Assembly: GCA_023137315.1 (NCBI GenBank)
Contig: JAGLPP010000117.1
Coordinates: forward strand, 1-34,485
Direction: 5' to 3'
Length of the DNA: 34,485 bases
Source of the DNA: Bacteriovoracaceae bacterium
Lineage (GTDB): Bacteria; Bdellovibrionota; Bacteriovoracia; Bacteriovoracales; Bacteriovoracaceae
In this document: piece after piece, positions 1-7,942 of the stretch
Numbering within the stretch: position 1 is the stretch's first letter
Layout: every line of letters begins with the position of its first letter
The notes under the pieces: generated by a model
What the model was told of the DNA's origin: nothing
Database searches by the model: none
Seen by the model: the letters and a program-made list of their open reading frames with translations, nothing else
Position numbers and translations under genes: made by a program

Positions 1-1043
1 ACCTCTCCCTCATGATTAAGATAGAAGCGATCTATTCCCCCCGCTGTACACCCAAAACTCTTTTCATCCTCTTCGAATACCTGAAACAATATGGATGGAT
101 ATTGGTCAGCTACGTCCGAATGATTGTAATACTCATGATATCCATACAGTTTTTCCATCAGTTCGCTGGAATCATATATTGCATCAGGCTTGTCCAACCA
201 ACCTCCCGAGGGTTTTGCGTGAATCACTTGAACCAACGAAACATTTAACTCCTTCGAGAGTTCCATTAATCTCCCCACTCCACCTTCCAGAATATCTTCT
301 GCTGTCGGACAAAAATTTATTGCTGTTACGATCCCGTATTTTTGAAAAATCCTGATTGCTTTTTTCGCTGTTTCAAACGATCCAGCAACTCCTGTAAATT
401 TATCGTAGGTCTCCCTGTCTGCAGAATGTATTGACACCATTACCCCGTAAACACCTGCGCGTTTCATCCTTTCCGCCTTCTCTTCCGTTAGTCGATATCC
501 AGTGGTATTCACCCAAAGTTCCGCTCTCTCGTCAAATGCAGAAAGAATATCCATCAATCTCTCAAATTGAATGAGTGGCTCTCCTCCTTCAATATCAAAC
601 ATTGACACTCCAATCTCCTGCATCTCACGAGCTGTCTTTTTTAAAAGCCCCATCTCCAGATCAGTCCCCTTGTCATTTCTTTGGTAGCAATGAGGACACT
701 TGTACGGACACGCCTTGGTCATGGAAAAAACAACTGTTATCGGACCTGGTGTTTTGGTTCTTGGATCAAACTTTTTCATGGCGTGAAAAAATGGTTTACC
801 TGGAAATGCAGGAAGATATAACTGATACTTGTATTTACCATCAATCTTCATTATCTTGTTCGGATATAACGCAAAGGCCATTCGAAGTAGTCTTACAAGA
901 AATTTCACGTATCCTAAAGGACAAATTTTGAAAGTTACAAGCTCAATCGTGTACTTTACCCATATATAGAGTATCATATAAGCGTAGATCACAGGTCGTC
1001 TTAAACCAGTCATTGCCTTTTGTTCAATCCTTTTAATACTCAT
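1..1043 (-). CDS. Radical SAM enzyme, 3' end outside the window
   Basis: The reading frame is open from an ATG at 1043 to the window edge, so at least 347 residues are present and the C-terminus is missing. Residues 112-119 carry the CxxxCxxC motif (Cys112, Cys116, Cys119) that binds the 4Fe-4S cluster and S-adenosylmethionine in radical SAM enzymes. A GGEP motif follows at 153-156. About 100 residues precede the core and include a hydrophobic stretch near 18-60, so membrane association is possible. The start is 18 bases after the stop of the CerR-like gene on the same strand, so it is probably the tenth gene of the lipid operon. The substrate is unknown; modification of the lipid or its head group is an inference from context. 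A C-terminal SPASM domain cannot be judged. Confidence 0.88.
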   Translation of the reverse strand, partial: MSIKRIEQKAMTGLRRPVIYAYMILYIWVKYTIELVTFKICPLGYVKFLVRLLRMAFALYPNKIMKIDGKYKYQLYLPAFPGKPFFHAMKKFDPRTKTPGPITVVFSMTKACPYKCPHCYQRNDKGTDLEMGLLKKTAREMQEIGVSMFDIEGGEPLIQFERLMDILSAFDERAELWVNTTGYRLTEEKAERMKRAGVYGVMVSIHSADRETYDKFTGVAGSFETAKKAIRIFQKYGIVTAINFCPTAEDILEGGVGRLMELSKELNVSLVQVIHAKPSGGWLDKPDAIYDSSELMEKLYGYHEYYNHSDVADQYPSILFQVFEEDEKSFGCTAGGIDRFYLNHEGE

Positions 1044-1061
1044 ATCGATTCTCTCAATGAT

Positions 1062-2090
1062 TTATAAATATCCATTAACCTTCCACCATTTAACAGTTTT
1101 TCTGACAGCATAATCAATATCAGAATCTGCAACAAATCCAATCTCTCTTTCAGCCTTTCCAACATCATATATGTTATTGGCGTAAAGCATATAGAGTCTG
1201 GCCCTCGTAAGAAGAGGTGGCGTTTTGATTTTTAGAAAAAGATAAACAAGCTCAAGAATCAACACCGGAAAAAACAAAAGCGCCATGGGAAGATTTTTCG
1301 GTCTCTTTAACCCAAGTTCTTTACAAAACTTTCCGTAAAACTCCTGCATAAACATGACTCTCTTTGGCCCTATATTAAAGATATTCACACCAGAAAGTCG
1401 TTTTTGTATTGCACATAACACAGATTTCGCAACATCTTCGACATAAACAGTGTGAAATTTATTACTGTTTGTTCCAGGCATCACAGGTATTTTGGAGGTG
1501 ATTGTCTTGCAGTACTCGTATGGCCCGGAGTTAAACTCCCTCGGCCCAAATATCCACACCGGTCTTAAAACAGTAAGATTTAATTTGTTCAATTCTGCAA
1601 GAAATATCGCCCGTTCCTCCGCATCACGCTTTGAACATTTATAATGATTCATGCCACTGGGAAACCACCTCTCTAAAAAGTAATTTATCCGCGGCAGATA
1701 ATCATGCTCCTCATTCTTCCTGTTAATATTGTCCTCTTCGCCAATAACCGCATTTGAGCTGATATGAATGACATCTTTAATCCCTGCTTCCAACGCCATG
1801 TTTATCAACATCCCTGTAAGTTCAATATTAACTCTCTTGAACTCACTCCACTCACCCCAATCCTTCGCAAGTGCAGCTGAATGTACAAAAAAATCGGCAC
1901 CTGAAAAACATTTCTGCAAATCAAGTTTGTTGTTATAATCGACGAAACAAATATCAGCGCCCGATCTATCTATAAATTTCGAAGAAGACCCTTCTCTTAC
2001 CAAGGCCACGACCTCAAAACCATCTTTCCGTAATAAGCGTACGATATGACTTCCAAGAAATCCGTTTGCACCACTTACTACAACTTTCAC
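1062..2090 (-). CDS. NAD(P)-dependent epimerase/reductase, CerR-like (extended SDR)
   Basis: This 342-residue extended short-chain dehydrogenase has the Rossmann motif GANGFLG at residues 7-13, a Ser-Ser pair at 111-112 and the catalytic YxxxK at Tyr150/Lys154. Start is GTG at 2090, overlapping the TAG stop of the serine palmitoyltransferase-like gene by one base, which implies translational coupling. In Caulobacter an epimerase-like SDR (CerR) encoded beside serine palmitoyltransferase and an acyl carrier protein reduces the ketone of the sphingoid product. The same three-gene set occurs here, so reduction of a 3-keto sphingoid or ceramide intermediate is the best inference. A nucleotide-sugar epimerase role is the alternative. 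The SDR family call is firm; the substrate is not. Confidence 0.85.
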   Translation of the reverse strand: MKVVVSGANGFLGSHIVRLLRKDGFEVVALVREGSSSKFIDRSGADICFVDYNNKLDLQKCFSGADFFVHSAALAKDWGEWSEFKRVNIELTGMLINMALEAGIKDVIHISSNAVIGEEDNINRKNEEHDYLPRINYFLERWFPSGMNHYKCSKRDAEERAIFLAELNKLNLTVLRPVWIFGPREFNSGPYEYCKTITSKIPVMPGTNSNKFHTVYVEDVAKSVLCAIQKRLSGVNIFNIGPKRVMFMQEFYGKFCKELGLKRPKNLPMALLFFPVLILELVYLFLKIKTPPLLTRARLYMLYANNIYDVGKAEREIGFVADSDIDYAVRKTVKWWKVNGYL

Positions 2091-3343
2091 TAAATCACCC
2101 CGTATTCTCTACCAAGCGTCTCAAGTTCTTTCAATACGAACTCTATCTCGTTCCCTGTATGAGCAGACATCAGACTAAAACGAATTCTTGATTGAGTCTT
2201 GCGAACAGCAGGGAAAATAACCGCAGAAACAAATACCCCACTGCGAGCGAGGGCACATGATATTTTTTTTGTTTTATCCTCATCACCTATAATAACCGGA
2301 ACAATGGCCGTAATAGTGTCACCAATATTGAATCCCAATTTCCTTAAACGCGTCGTAAAATAAACAATATTTTTTTGGAGTAACTTCATTCTTGCAAGGT
2401 CGCTCTCCATAATCTTGAAAACCTCTATTAGTCCCCCGACAATTGATGGTGGCAATCCTGTCGAAAAAATATATGAACTTGCCAAATGCCTTATATACTC
2501 AACAAGACCACTCGACCCAACGACATATCCACCAAGTCCGGCCGGTGCCTTGGAAAGAGTACCCGTAATTACATCAACTTCACCCTTGAGTCCAAAATAC
2601 TCCTCGGTTCCCCTGCCAGTATCACCAATCACACCTATGGCATGCGCTTCATCAATCATCAACCTTGCGTTGTATTTTTTCTTAATATCAATAAGCTTGT
2701 CCAAAGTACAAAGATCACCATCCATACTGAAAACACCATCGGTAACAATGAGTACTCCTCCAAACTTATCCCGAAGCCTTTTTAAAATCTTCTCAAGATG
2801 ATCCATATCATTATGCTTGAAATATTTGACAGTCGCCTCAGTAAGCTTTGTACCATCAACAATGCTTGCGTGAGAGTACATATCCAAAAGAATTAAATCA
2901 TCCTTCTGAATCAATGAACTTATAACCCCTAAATTCGCGGAATAACCTGATGAAAAAACGGCTGAACTCTCTCGCCCGTAAAACGAAGCAATTCTCTTTT
3001 CCAGCTCCTTGTGAATCTCAAAAGTTCCGGCGAGAAGAGGTACGCTTCCTGCTCCGTATCCATATTTTTCAAGAGCGTTTTTAGATGCCTTGACCACTCT
3101 TTCATCCGACGCAAAATCGAGATAATTATTTGAACCCATCATTATCATACGGGAACTATCTTCGCTCTTTTTACAAACAACCTCTACATTTGATGATGTT
3201 GGTGTTTTCAACGCTCTTCTGTAAGCGTATTCATCCCGCTCAATTTCCCGTGTATAGAACGTCTCAAACTCTTTTAGATTTTCTAAAATATCTTTTCTTG
3301 GTTTTTCAACATGAAAGTCGTAGAACTTTTTTTTATTACTCAT
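2090..3343 (-). CDS. spt: Serine palmitoyltransferase-like alpha-oxoamine synthase (PLP)
   Basis: This 417-residue fold-type I PLP enzyme would condense an amino acid with an acyl thioester and release CO2. Visible active-site residues are His158 (in SHAS, stacking on the PLP ring), Asp231 and His234 (in DEAHA), and the Schiff-base Lys265 (in GTLSK, followed by a GGY loop). Serine palmitoyltransferase, glycine C-acetyltransferase and BioF share this fold. An acyl carrier protein directly upstream and a CerR-like reductase directly downstream favour serine palmitoyltransferase over BioF; no other biotin gene is present. The ATG at 3343 overlaps the acyl carrier protein stop in an ATGA junction. 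The acyl donor is therefore probably acyl-ACP made on the neighbouring protein. Amino-acid specificity cannot be read from the sequence alone. Confidence 0.85.
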   Translation of the reverse strand: MSNKKKFYDFHVEKPRKDILENLKEFETFYTREIERDEYAYRRALKTPTSSNVEVVCKKSEDSSRMIMMGSNNYLDFASDERVVKASKNALEKYGYGAGSVPLLAGTFEIHKELEKRIASFYGRESSAVFSSGYSANLGVISSLIQKDDLILLDMYSHASIVDGTKLTEATVKYFKHNDMDHLEKILKRLRDKFGGVLIVTDGVFSMDGDLCTLDKLIDIKKKYNARLMIDEAHAIGVIGDTGRGTEEYFGLKGEVDVITGTLSKAPAGLGGYVVGSSGLVEYIRHLASSYIFSTGLPPSIVGGLIEVFKIMESDLARMKLLQKNIVYFTTRLRKLGFNIGDTITAIVPVIIGDEDKTKKISCALARSGVFVSAVIFPAVRKTQSRIRFSLMSAHTGNEIEFVLKELETLGREYGVI

Positions 3344-3597
3344 TTTTTTTCTTTTTCCTTTTTCACCATGTCAAAATATTCAAGCATCACATTTATGGAT
3401 CTGAACTTTCCGATATCCCTGTCATCAATAACTATATCCAGAAATTCCTCAATATCGTTGGCAATTTCTATTGCGAAAATCGAATCAATACCAAGCTCCA
3501 CAATATCAGTATCAAAGTCCTTTTCCTCAATAACAATCTCTGCATTCTTCTTGATTGAACTTATAAGATGTTCCAACAGTTCGTTTCTGCTTATCAT
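3340..3597 (-). CDS. Acyl carrier protein
   Basis: This 85-residue acidic helical protein has the phosphopantetheine site ELGIDSIFAIE, with Ser39 as the modified residue. It is a dedicated carrier rather than the housekeeping AcpP: the sequence is divergent, it has a charged lysine-rich tail, and it is wedged between the UbiA gene and the serine palmitoyltransferase-like gene. A ribosome binding site AAAGGA lies about 6 bases before the ATG at 3597. Its stop overlaps the next start by four bases. In sphingolipid-producing bacteria such a specialised carrier presents the fatty acyl chain to serine palmitoyltransferase, and the same role is inferred here. A phosphopantetheinyl transferase and an acyl-ACP ligase are needed but not seen in the window. 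Confidence 0.93.
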   Translation of the reverse strand: MISRNELLEHLISSIKKNAEIVIEEKDFDTDIVELGIDSIFAIEIANDIEEFLDIVIDDRDIGKFRSINVMLEYFDMVKKEKEKK

Positions 3598-3609
3598 AAT
3601 TGTTCCTTT

Positions 3610-4602
3610 TTAGGCCTTGGCATCCCTATGAAAATTAAATATTAATTTAATCAAAAAATATGTTAAAAGTAGTAATATCAATCCCAATTTTCCATTAAAT
3701 CCTGCTATTACCGTTGCCTGCAAGGCGACACACGCTTGAATGTTTCTACAAAGGTTATAGTATGTGGAATCTCCAGTTGGAAATCTGTAGTATGAAACAG
3801 CAGTCCAGATCTGAAGAAAAAATGTAACTGCAAGACATGGCCAGAAAAGGGCCAAATGTCCAAAAGTTTCCAGTGAGTATGCTCCGAAGGAAAAACCAAG
3901 AAGAAAAATAGCGCCAGGAATGAGGCTGAACGCAATCCCGGCCTTTGCACTAAACTCCGGGCCATGCTTGACTATAAATGTTCTCTTGCCGGTTTTTAGG
4001 TCACCCTCGTAATCCTTGAAATATGTGAAGTATGTCATCAACCCATTTGCAACGGTCAATATCAACAAAACCCAAACCTGATTCAAACTCCCAATCTCAC
4101 TGCTCTTTGGCCCAAGAAGTAAAAAACCGTAAATGGGACAGGTTGAGATTGATAATCCAAAGATTATATTACCCAGCAAAGAGATAGATTTGGCATATTC
4201 ATAGATAATATTAAGAACAACTCCGGCAACAAGTGGAAGTACCGATATCGGAGAAACAAAATATGAAATCACCCCCAGTGCCATCATCATAAAAACAGAA
4301 ACAAGGAGCGCCCAAAATGGATTTAGTTTTCCACTGACCATCGGACGATTTGGAGCATTGATTTTATCCTCGGAAAGTCCAAAGTAATCATTAATAACCT
4401 GATTCACTCCATAGCTCAAAAAAAGTGCCACGAGAAAAAAAACCTTCAAACCGACAGAAACCGGCCCGTAAATATACTCATAATAGGATATGCCTATCCA
4501 ACCTGCCACTCCTGTTATAAAACCGAAATGAAGCCTCATGGATATCACGTAATATTTCAGAAAATTTAGTAAATTATTCATCATAATTACATATCGCATC
4601 AT
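3610..4602 (-). CDS. UbiA-family integral membrane prenyltransferase
   Basis: This 330-residue protein has about eight or nine hydrophobic segments. The first Asp-rich motif lies around residues 71-79 (NDYFGLSED), followed by NxPxRP; the second is DYEGD at 197-201 followed by KTGKRT. UbiA-family enzymes use these Asp motifs and magnesium to transfer a prenyl group from a diphosphate to an acceptor in the membrane. The middle Asp of the first NxxxDxxxD motif is Gly75 here, while Asn71 and Asp79 are kept, so the chemistry or metal binding may be altered. No Shine-Dalgarno is evident, and starts at Met1 or Met7 are both possible. It sits between the barrel gene and the acyl carrier protein. What it prenylates or glycosylates is unknown. 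Confidence 0.9.
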   Translation of the reverse strand: MMRYVIMMNNLLNFLKYYVISMRLHFGFITGVAGWIGISYYEYIYGPVSVGLKVFFLVALFLSYGVNQVINDYFGLSEDKINAPNRPMVSGKLNPFWALLVSVFMMMALGVISYFVSPISVLPLVAGVVLNIIYEYAKSISLLGNIIFGLSISTCPIYGFLLLGPKSSEIGSLNQVWVLLILTVANGLMTYFTYFKDYEGDLKTGKRTFIVKHGPEFSAKAGIAFSLIPGAIFLLGFSFGAYSLETFGHLALFWPCLAVTFFLQIWTAVSYYRFPTGDSTYYNLCRNIQACVALQATVIAGFNGKLGLILLLLTYFLIKLIFNFHRDAKA

Positions 4603-4604
4603 GC

Positions 4605-4621
4605 GTTAGTTCGTCACTAAC
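4605..4621. repeat. Short inverted repeat before the UbiA gene
   Basis: The sequence holds GTTAGT and ACTAAC as perfect six-base arms around a five-base loop. In the mRNA it forms a weak, AT-rich hairpin three bases before the UbiA start, where no ribosome binding site is visible. It lies at the largest gap (50 bases) inside the operon. It could tune translation or be chance. Confidence 0.35.
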
Positions 4622-4652
4622 ATCGTATTTTCAGTGTAATATTTTCAGGAAT

Positions 4653-5879
4653 TTAGAATAATATCTTGAATTTTGCGTAAACAAGATCGTTTTTATCGTA
4701 CTGGGAAAAGAGACCTCTATTATTGGTTCCTCCAAACACATACGCACCTAGCGTGACAACATAATTTTCGAAAAATGTATAGTTTCCCTCGAAATTAAAA
4801 ACCGTACCATCGTCACTCATCACAGCATTTCCAACTCTAAGCCGAACCTCAATATTTTCATCAAAAAAGCTGGTTTTATACTGAAGAAAAAGAAAATCGC
4901 TCAATCTCCGGGCCGTAATTCCCTCTTTGTACTTCATAATTTCCGAGAGAACATATTGCACGCTTACATGAATGTTCTCACCATCTGTCCAATCAACCCC
5001 TGTATTAATCTGGAACATTGCACGATCAATATTTGTTGCCGCTGCGTTTACAAGAAGTGAGATACGATCCTTGAAGGCCCCCTCAAAACGAAAAGTATAT
5101 GATTTATACGCTCCCGATACACCCAGACCATAACCATTAAAACGCCTGTAATCCTCGTGAATATTAACCGTCGTGCCTGATAGTGATTTCACATACTCCG
5201 GTATCAAATGAAATCCACTAAAATAGATCAAATCAATATCCATTACAGAAAAATCAGATGAAAACTTTATTGCGTATTGATTACTTTTAAATGGAGTTTC
5301 TTCCATTTTTTTGTCGTGTATTACAACGCCAGGAGTGGTTTCAAGTATTCTCATATCGGCCGTCCGCCAAATTGAATCACTTCCAGGAAGCTTCCCGGTT
5401 CGTTGCAGTGGCACCATAACACCTGTAATGGACGAATCACCAAAATTTAATTTTGCCTGAATAATATTGTTGGCCAGAACTCTCTCGCCCTTTTCCTTGA
5501 AGATAAAATATCTCAAATCCTCCGGCGCAAGAAAATCTGCAGGATTAAACTCATCGGCCTTCCCCCATGTTATAATTTTTCGACCTGCTGTAAATTCCAA
5601 ATTGTCTGTTGGAGTATGGATAATATATGCCGAATTCAGATTAAACTCTCCATCGACATCATTTTCGTCGATAAAATCGTGCATAATCTCCATACCGACG
5701 TTAAAAACAAACTTGCCCTTTTCTTTAAAAAAGTTGGATTCAAGCCTGTTATTAAATGACTTAACATCGCTCCTATTTGTTGTATTTTGAACAAATGATT
5801 CATAAGTTGAATCAATCTCTGAAGAGATCGCACGAAATGAAACGACAAGAAAAACAACTAAAAAAAATCTTTTTTTCAC
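4653..5879 (-). CDS. Outer-membrane beta-barrel protein, DUF1302/alginate-export-like
   Basis: This 408-residue protein has an N-terminal signal peptide (about residues 1-20) and alternating amphipathic strands, ending in an aromatic residue (YAKFKILF) as outer-membrane barrels do. Near residues 96-120 it has the pattern GRKIITWGKAD followed by NPADFLAPEDLR, typical of the DUF1302 family. Members are often encoded beside LolA-like proteins and RND pumps. Start is GTG at 5879, overlapping the upstream LolA-like stop as GTGA. In this operon it could be an outer-membrane receiver or pore for the lipid delivered by the LolA-like carrier. That role is inferred; barrel topology and family are supported by sequence features. 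Confidence 0.8.
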   Translation of the reverse strand: MKKRFFLVVFLVVSFRAISSEIDSTYESFVQNTTNRSDVKSFNNRLESNFFKEKGKFVFNVGMEIMHDFIDENDVDGEFNLNSAYIIHTPTDNLEFTAGRKIITWGKADEFNPADFLAPEDLRYFIFKEKGERVLANNIIQAKLNFGDSSITGVMVPLQRTGKLPGSDSIWRTADMRILETTPGVVIHDKKMEETPFKSNQYAIKFSSDFSVMDIDLIYFSGFHLIPEYVKSLSGTTVNIHEDYRRFNGYGLGVSGAYKSYTFRFEGAFKDRISLLVNAAATNIDRAMFQINTGVDWTDGENIHVSVQYVLSEIMKYKEGITARRLSDFLFLQYKTSFFDENIEVRLRVGNAVMSDDGTVFNFEGNYTFFENYVVTLGAYVFGGTNNRGLFSQYDKNDLVYAKFKILF

Positions 5880-6643
5880 TTAACCCGGCACCTCTTGTTC
5901 AATTTATTTGAAACAAACATTCCCTTGGACAGACCGCTGTCATAAACAACATTTTTCACTTCTAAAATAGTTTCACTATTGCTTTTGAAATTCTTCATTC
6001 TACTTTTAAGCACCGTCCAAATTCCATTTATCTTCTTCAATTCCTCAACAGTTAAAGTCTTAACCAATTTCCCTGATTTGTTATAATAATCAACCTTCAT
6101 GATGACAAAATTTACCTTATCCACCCATACCACCTTTCTGGCAATCTTTTCAGACTTCTCTTTGGGTACAGACTCTATTACATACATTCCCTTGTCATCA
6201 GCAAGTCTTTTAAAAATGTTCCTTGTCAAACTCCATTTCGATAAATCATCATATGTAAAATCGCTGGAAACAAATTTTTGATATTTATTATTCCCTGCAA
6301 CTCTTCTGGATTTCTTCTTTGATGGCAGATAGATCCAAAGATCATTATCCTTGCCGGCGTTATTCCATGAGAGAAAGGTCGTTCCCTTTAAAAGTTTAGG
6401 GGAACAGATTCTAAAAATTCCGCGATTATTTATTCCGTCGTCAATACGAAAGAACTCAAGAGTACGGTGCTTGACAACTCTCCCTCCCCCCTTTGAAATC
6501 TCCATCTCCACTTTGCAGGATAGATCACTGCCATCCTCAATATTGTAGGCCTTTGTCGCAATATCATGTCCCTTCAGTACATCTTTTGCCTGAATTTGAA
6601 AAATCAATAAGCATGTAAATAAACAAATTAATACTTTTGGCAT
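5876..6643 (-). CDS. LolA-like outer-membrane lipoprotein-sorting/lipid carrier protein
   Basis: This 255-residue periplasmic protein has a signal peptide (about residues 1-19). The central motif DLWIYLPSKKKSRRV followed by SSDFTYDDL is the hallmark of the COG2834 / LolA-like family that accompanies RND transporters. LolA-fold proteins hold acyl chains in a half-open barrel and ferry lipidated cargo across the periplasm. It is encoded between the TolC-like channel and the outer-membrane barrel. A good ribosome binding site (GAGAGGGG) lies 7 bases before the ATG at 6643. It is most likely the soluble carrier of the lipid made by the downstream enzymes rather than the housekeeping LolA; that function is inference. 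Confidence 0.85.
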   Translation of the reverse strand: MPKVLICLFTCLLIFQIQAKDVLKGHDIATKAYNIEDGSDLSCKVEMEISKGGGRVVKHRTLEFFRIDDGINNRGIFRICSPKLLKGTTFLSWNNAGKDNDLWIYLPSKKKSRRVAGNNKYQKFVSSDFTYDDLSKWSLTRNIFKRLADDKGMYVIESVPKEKSEKIARKVVWVDKVNFVIMKVDYYNKSGKLVKTLTVEELKKINGIWTVLKSRMKNFKSNSETILEVKNVVYDSGLSKGMFVSNKLNKRCRVK

Positions 6644-6676
6644 GAATAATCCCCTCTCGGAAATAATACAGAAAAA

Positions 6677-7942
6677 TTATTTTGTTTCAATTATTGGAAG
6701 AACGCCCATACAATGATTTATGCGCATACCCTTCGCATGACATAGATTGATAAATGCCCTGTGAATGGAACCCCATCCCTCAACAGATAAATTCTCTGAA
6801 TCCAAAAGACGGTTTTGATCAACAAACAGATCGTTAACTGTAATTCTTCCCTTTTGAAACCTGTTAAAATTATCCTGATAGAGTTTTCGTGACAATTTCA
6901 GGGTACTGTCCCTGCTTATTACAGTTTCATAAATCCTGCCGAATACCTTCCTTTTTAGATTCCATCCGGTTTGTACATCCCTTTTTATTCTTTCAAGATC
7001 ATAACGTGACCGGACCAGACTTGCCCTTTGTAAACGATAGGATGAATAGTTTGACAGATTATCAAACAGCGGCATGGTAATGCTAAGCATGGCCGTTCTT
7101 TCATACGCTTTCATACTCCTGTTATCCATAAAATCATAAGAATATGAAAAGTCGATCTTTGGAAAAAACGAACGTTTTATTTCCTTCACCTTGTATTCAT
7201 TTGACTGGACAATTGCATGGGCCTTCTTATAGTCAGGACGTGATGAAATGACAAAATCATCCTTTATAATATTTACATATTTTTTTTCACCCAAAAAACT
7301 CTTCCATGGCCATGCATGTTCAATATCATCGTGTCCCAAAATTGCAATCAGGTTTGCACGCGATGTTTCGTAGCTGACTTCCATATTTCTTAATCTGGCG
7401 TTGGCATTATTCAGATCAACCTGGATCTTTTGAACCTCCTGTGATGCAACCAATCCCTTACGGTAGCGTAACCTGGTTGTCTCAAGAGATGATCTTTTTA
7501 CCGCAACCATTTTTTCAAGTATCTCCAGACGAAGGAATTTTTCTATATTATCCAGAAGAACATTCACCGCTTTTGCCTCGGCAGTCAAAACGGCTTCGTC
7601 TATATTCCACGTTGAGGCCGTAAAATTTGCGTCCGCGGCCTGCATGGATGCAACATCGGCCCCAAAACGAAAAATATTAACCTTTCCCTTAAGAGAGAAA
7701 TTATCCGTTTCCGATTCCATGCGATATGTTTTTGTCCTGTAATGACCGACCGATACCGATGGCAAAAAATTCAACTTTTTTGAAAGTCCCTGTATCCTTG
7801 CCGCATTTGACGCTTCATCCGCAGGCGGGATGGTTGTATCCCTTTTTAAAATTTCATCAAGGGCATCTTTAAAATCAAGGTTCTTTGCCGAAACAAAACA
7901 GCAATTGAAAAACAGAATAATAGCAATACAGATTCTGTTCAT
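6677..7942 (-). CDS. TolC-family outer-membrane efflux protein
   Basis: This 421-residue protein has a signal peptide (about residues 1-19) and long helical stretches with two repeats, including the RLRYRKGLVASQEV region and its second-half equivalent FQKGRITVNDLFVDQNRL, as in the outer-membrane efflux protein family. The start is taken as ATG at 7942, because an AGGAGG lies 5 bases before it; the GTG at 7945 would leave only 2 bases. The stop of the RND gene overlaps this ATG by one base (TGATG). It would form the outer-membrane exit duct of the RND pump encoded just upstream. Confidence 0.9.
   Translation of the reverse strand: MNRICIAIILFFNCCFVSAKNLDFKDALDEILKRDTTIPPADEASNAARIQGLSKKLNFLPSVSVGHYRTKTYRMESETDNFSLKGKVNIFRFGADVASMQAADANFTASTWNIDEAVLTAEAKAVNVLLDNIEKFLRLEILEKMVAVKRSSLETTRLRYRKGLVASQEVQKIQVDLNNANARLRNMEVSYETSRANLIAILGHDDIEHAWPWKSFLGEKKYVNIIKDDFVISSRPDYKKAHAIVQSNEYKVKEIKRSFFPKIDFSYSYDFMDNRSMKAYERTAMLSITMPLFDNLSNYSSYRLQRASLVRSRYDLERIKRDVQTGWNLKRKVFGRIYETVISRDSTLKLSRKLYQDNFNRFQKGRITVNDLFVDQNRLLDSENLSVEGWGSIHRAFINLCHAKGMRINHCMGVLPIIETK

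Noticed and set aside
2090-3343. Reading the PLP enzyme as BioF (biotin synthesis) or glycine C-acetyltransferase
   Set aside because: No biotin or threonine-degradation genes are near, while a dedicated ACP and a CerR-like reductase flank it. The fold alone cannot separate these families, so some doubt remains.
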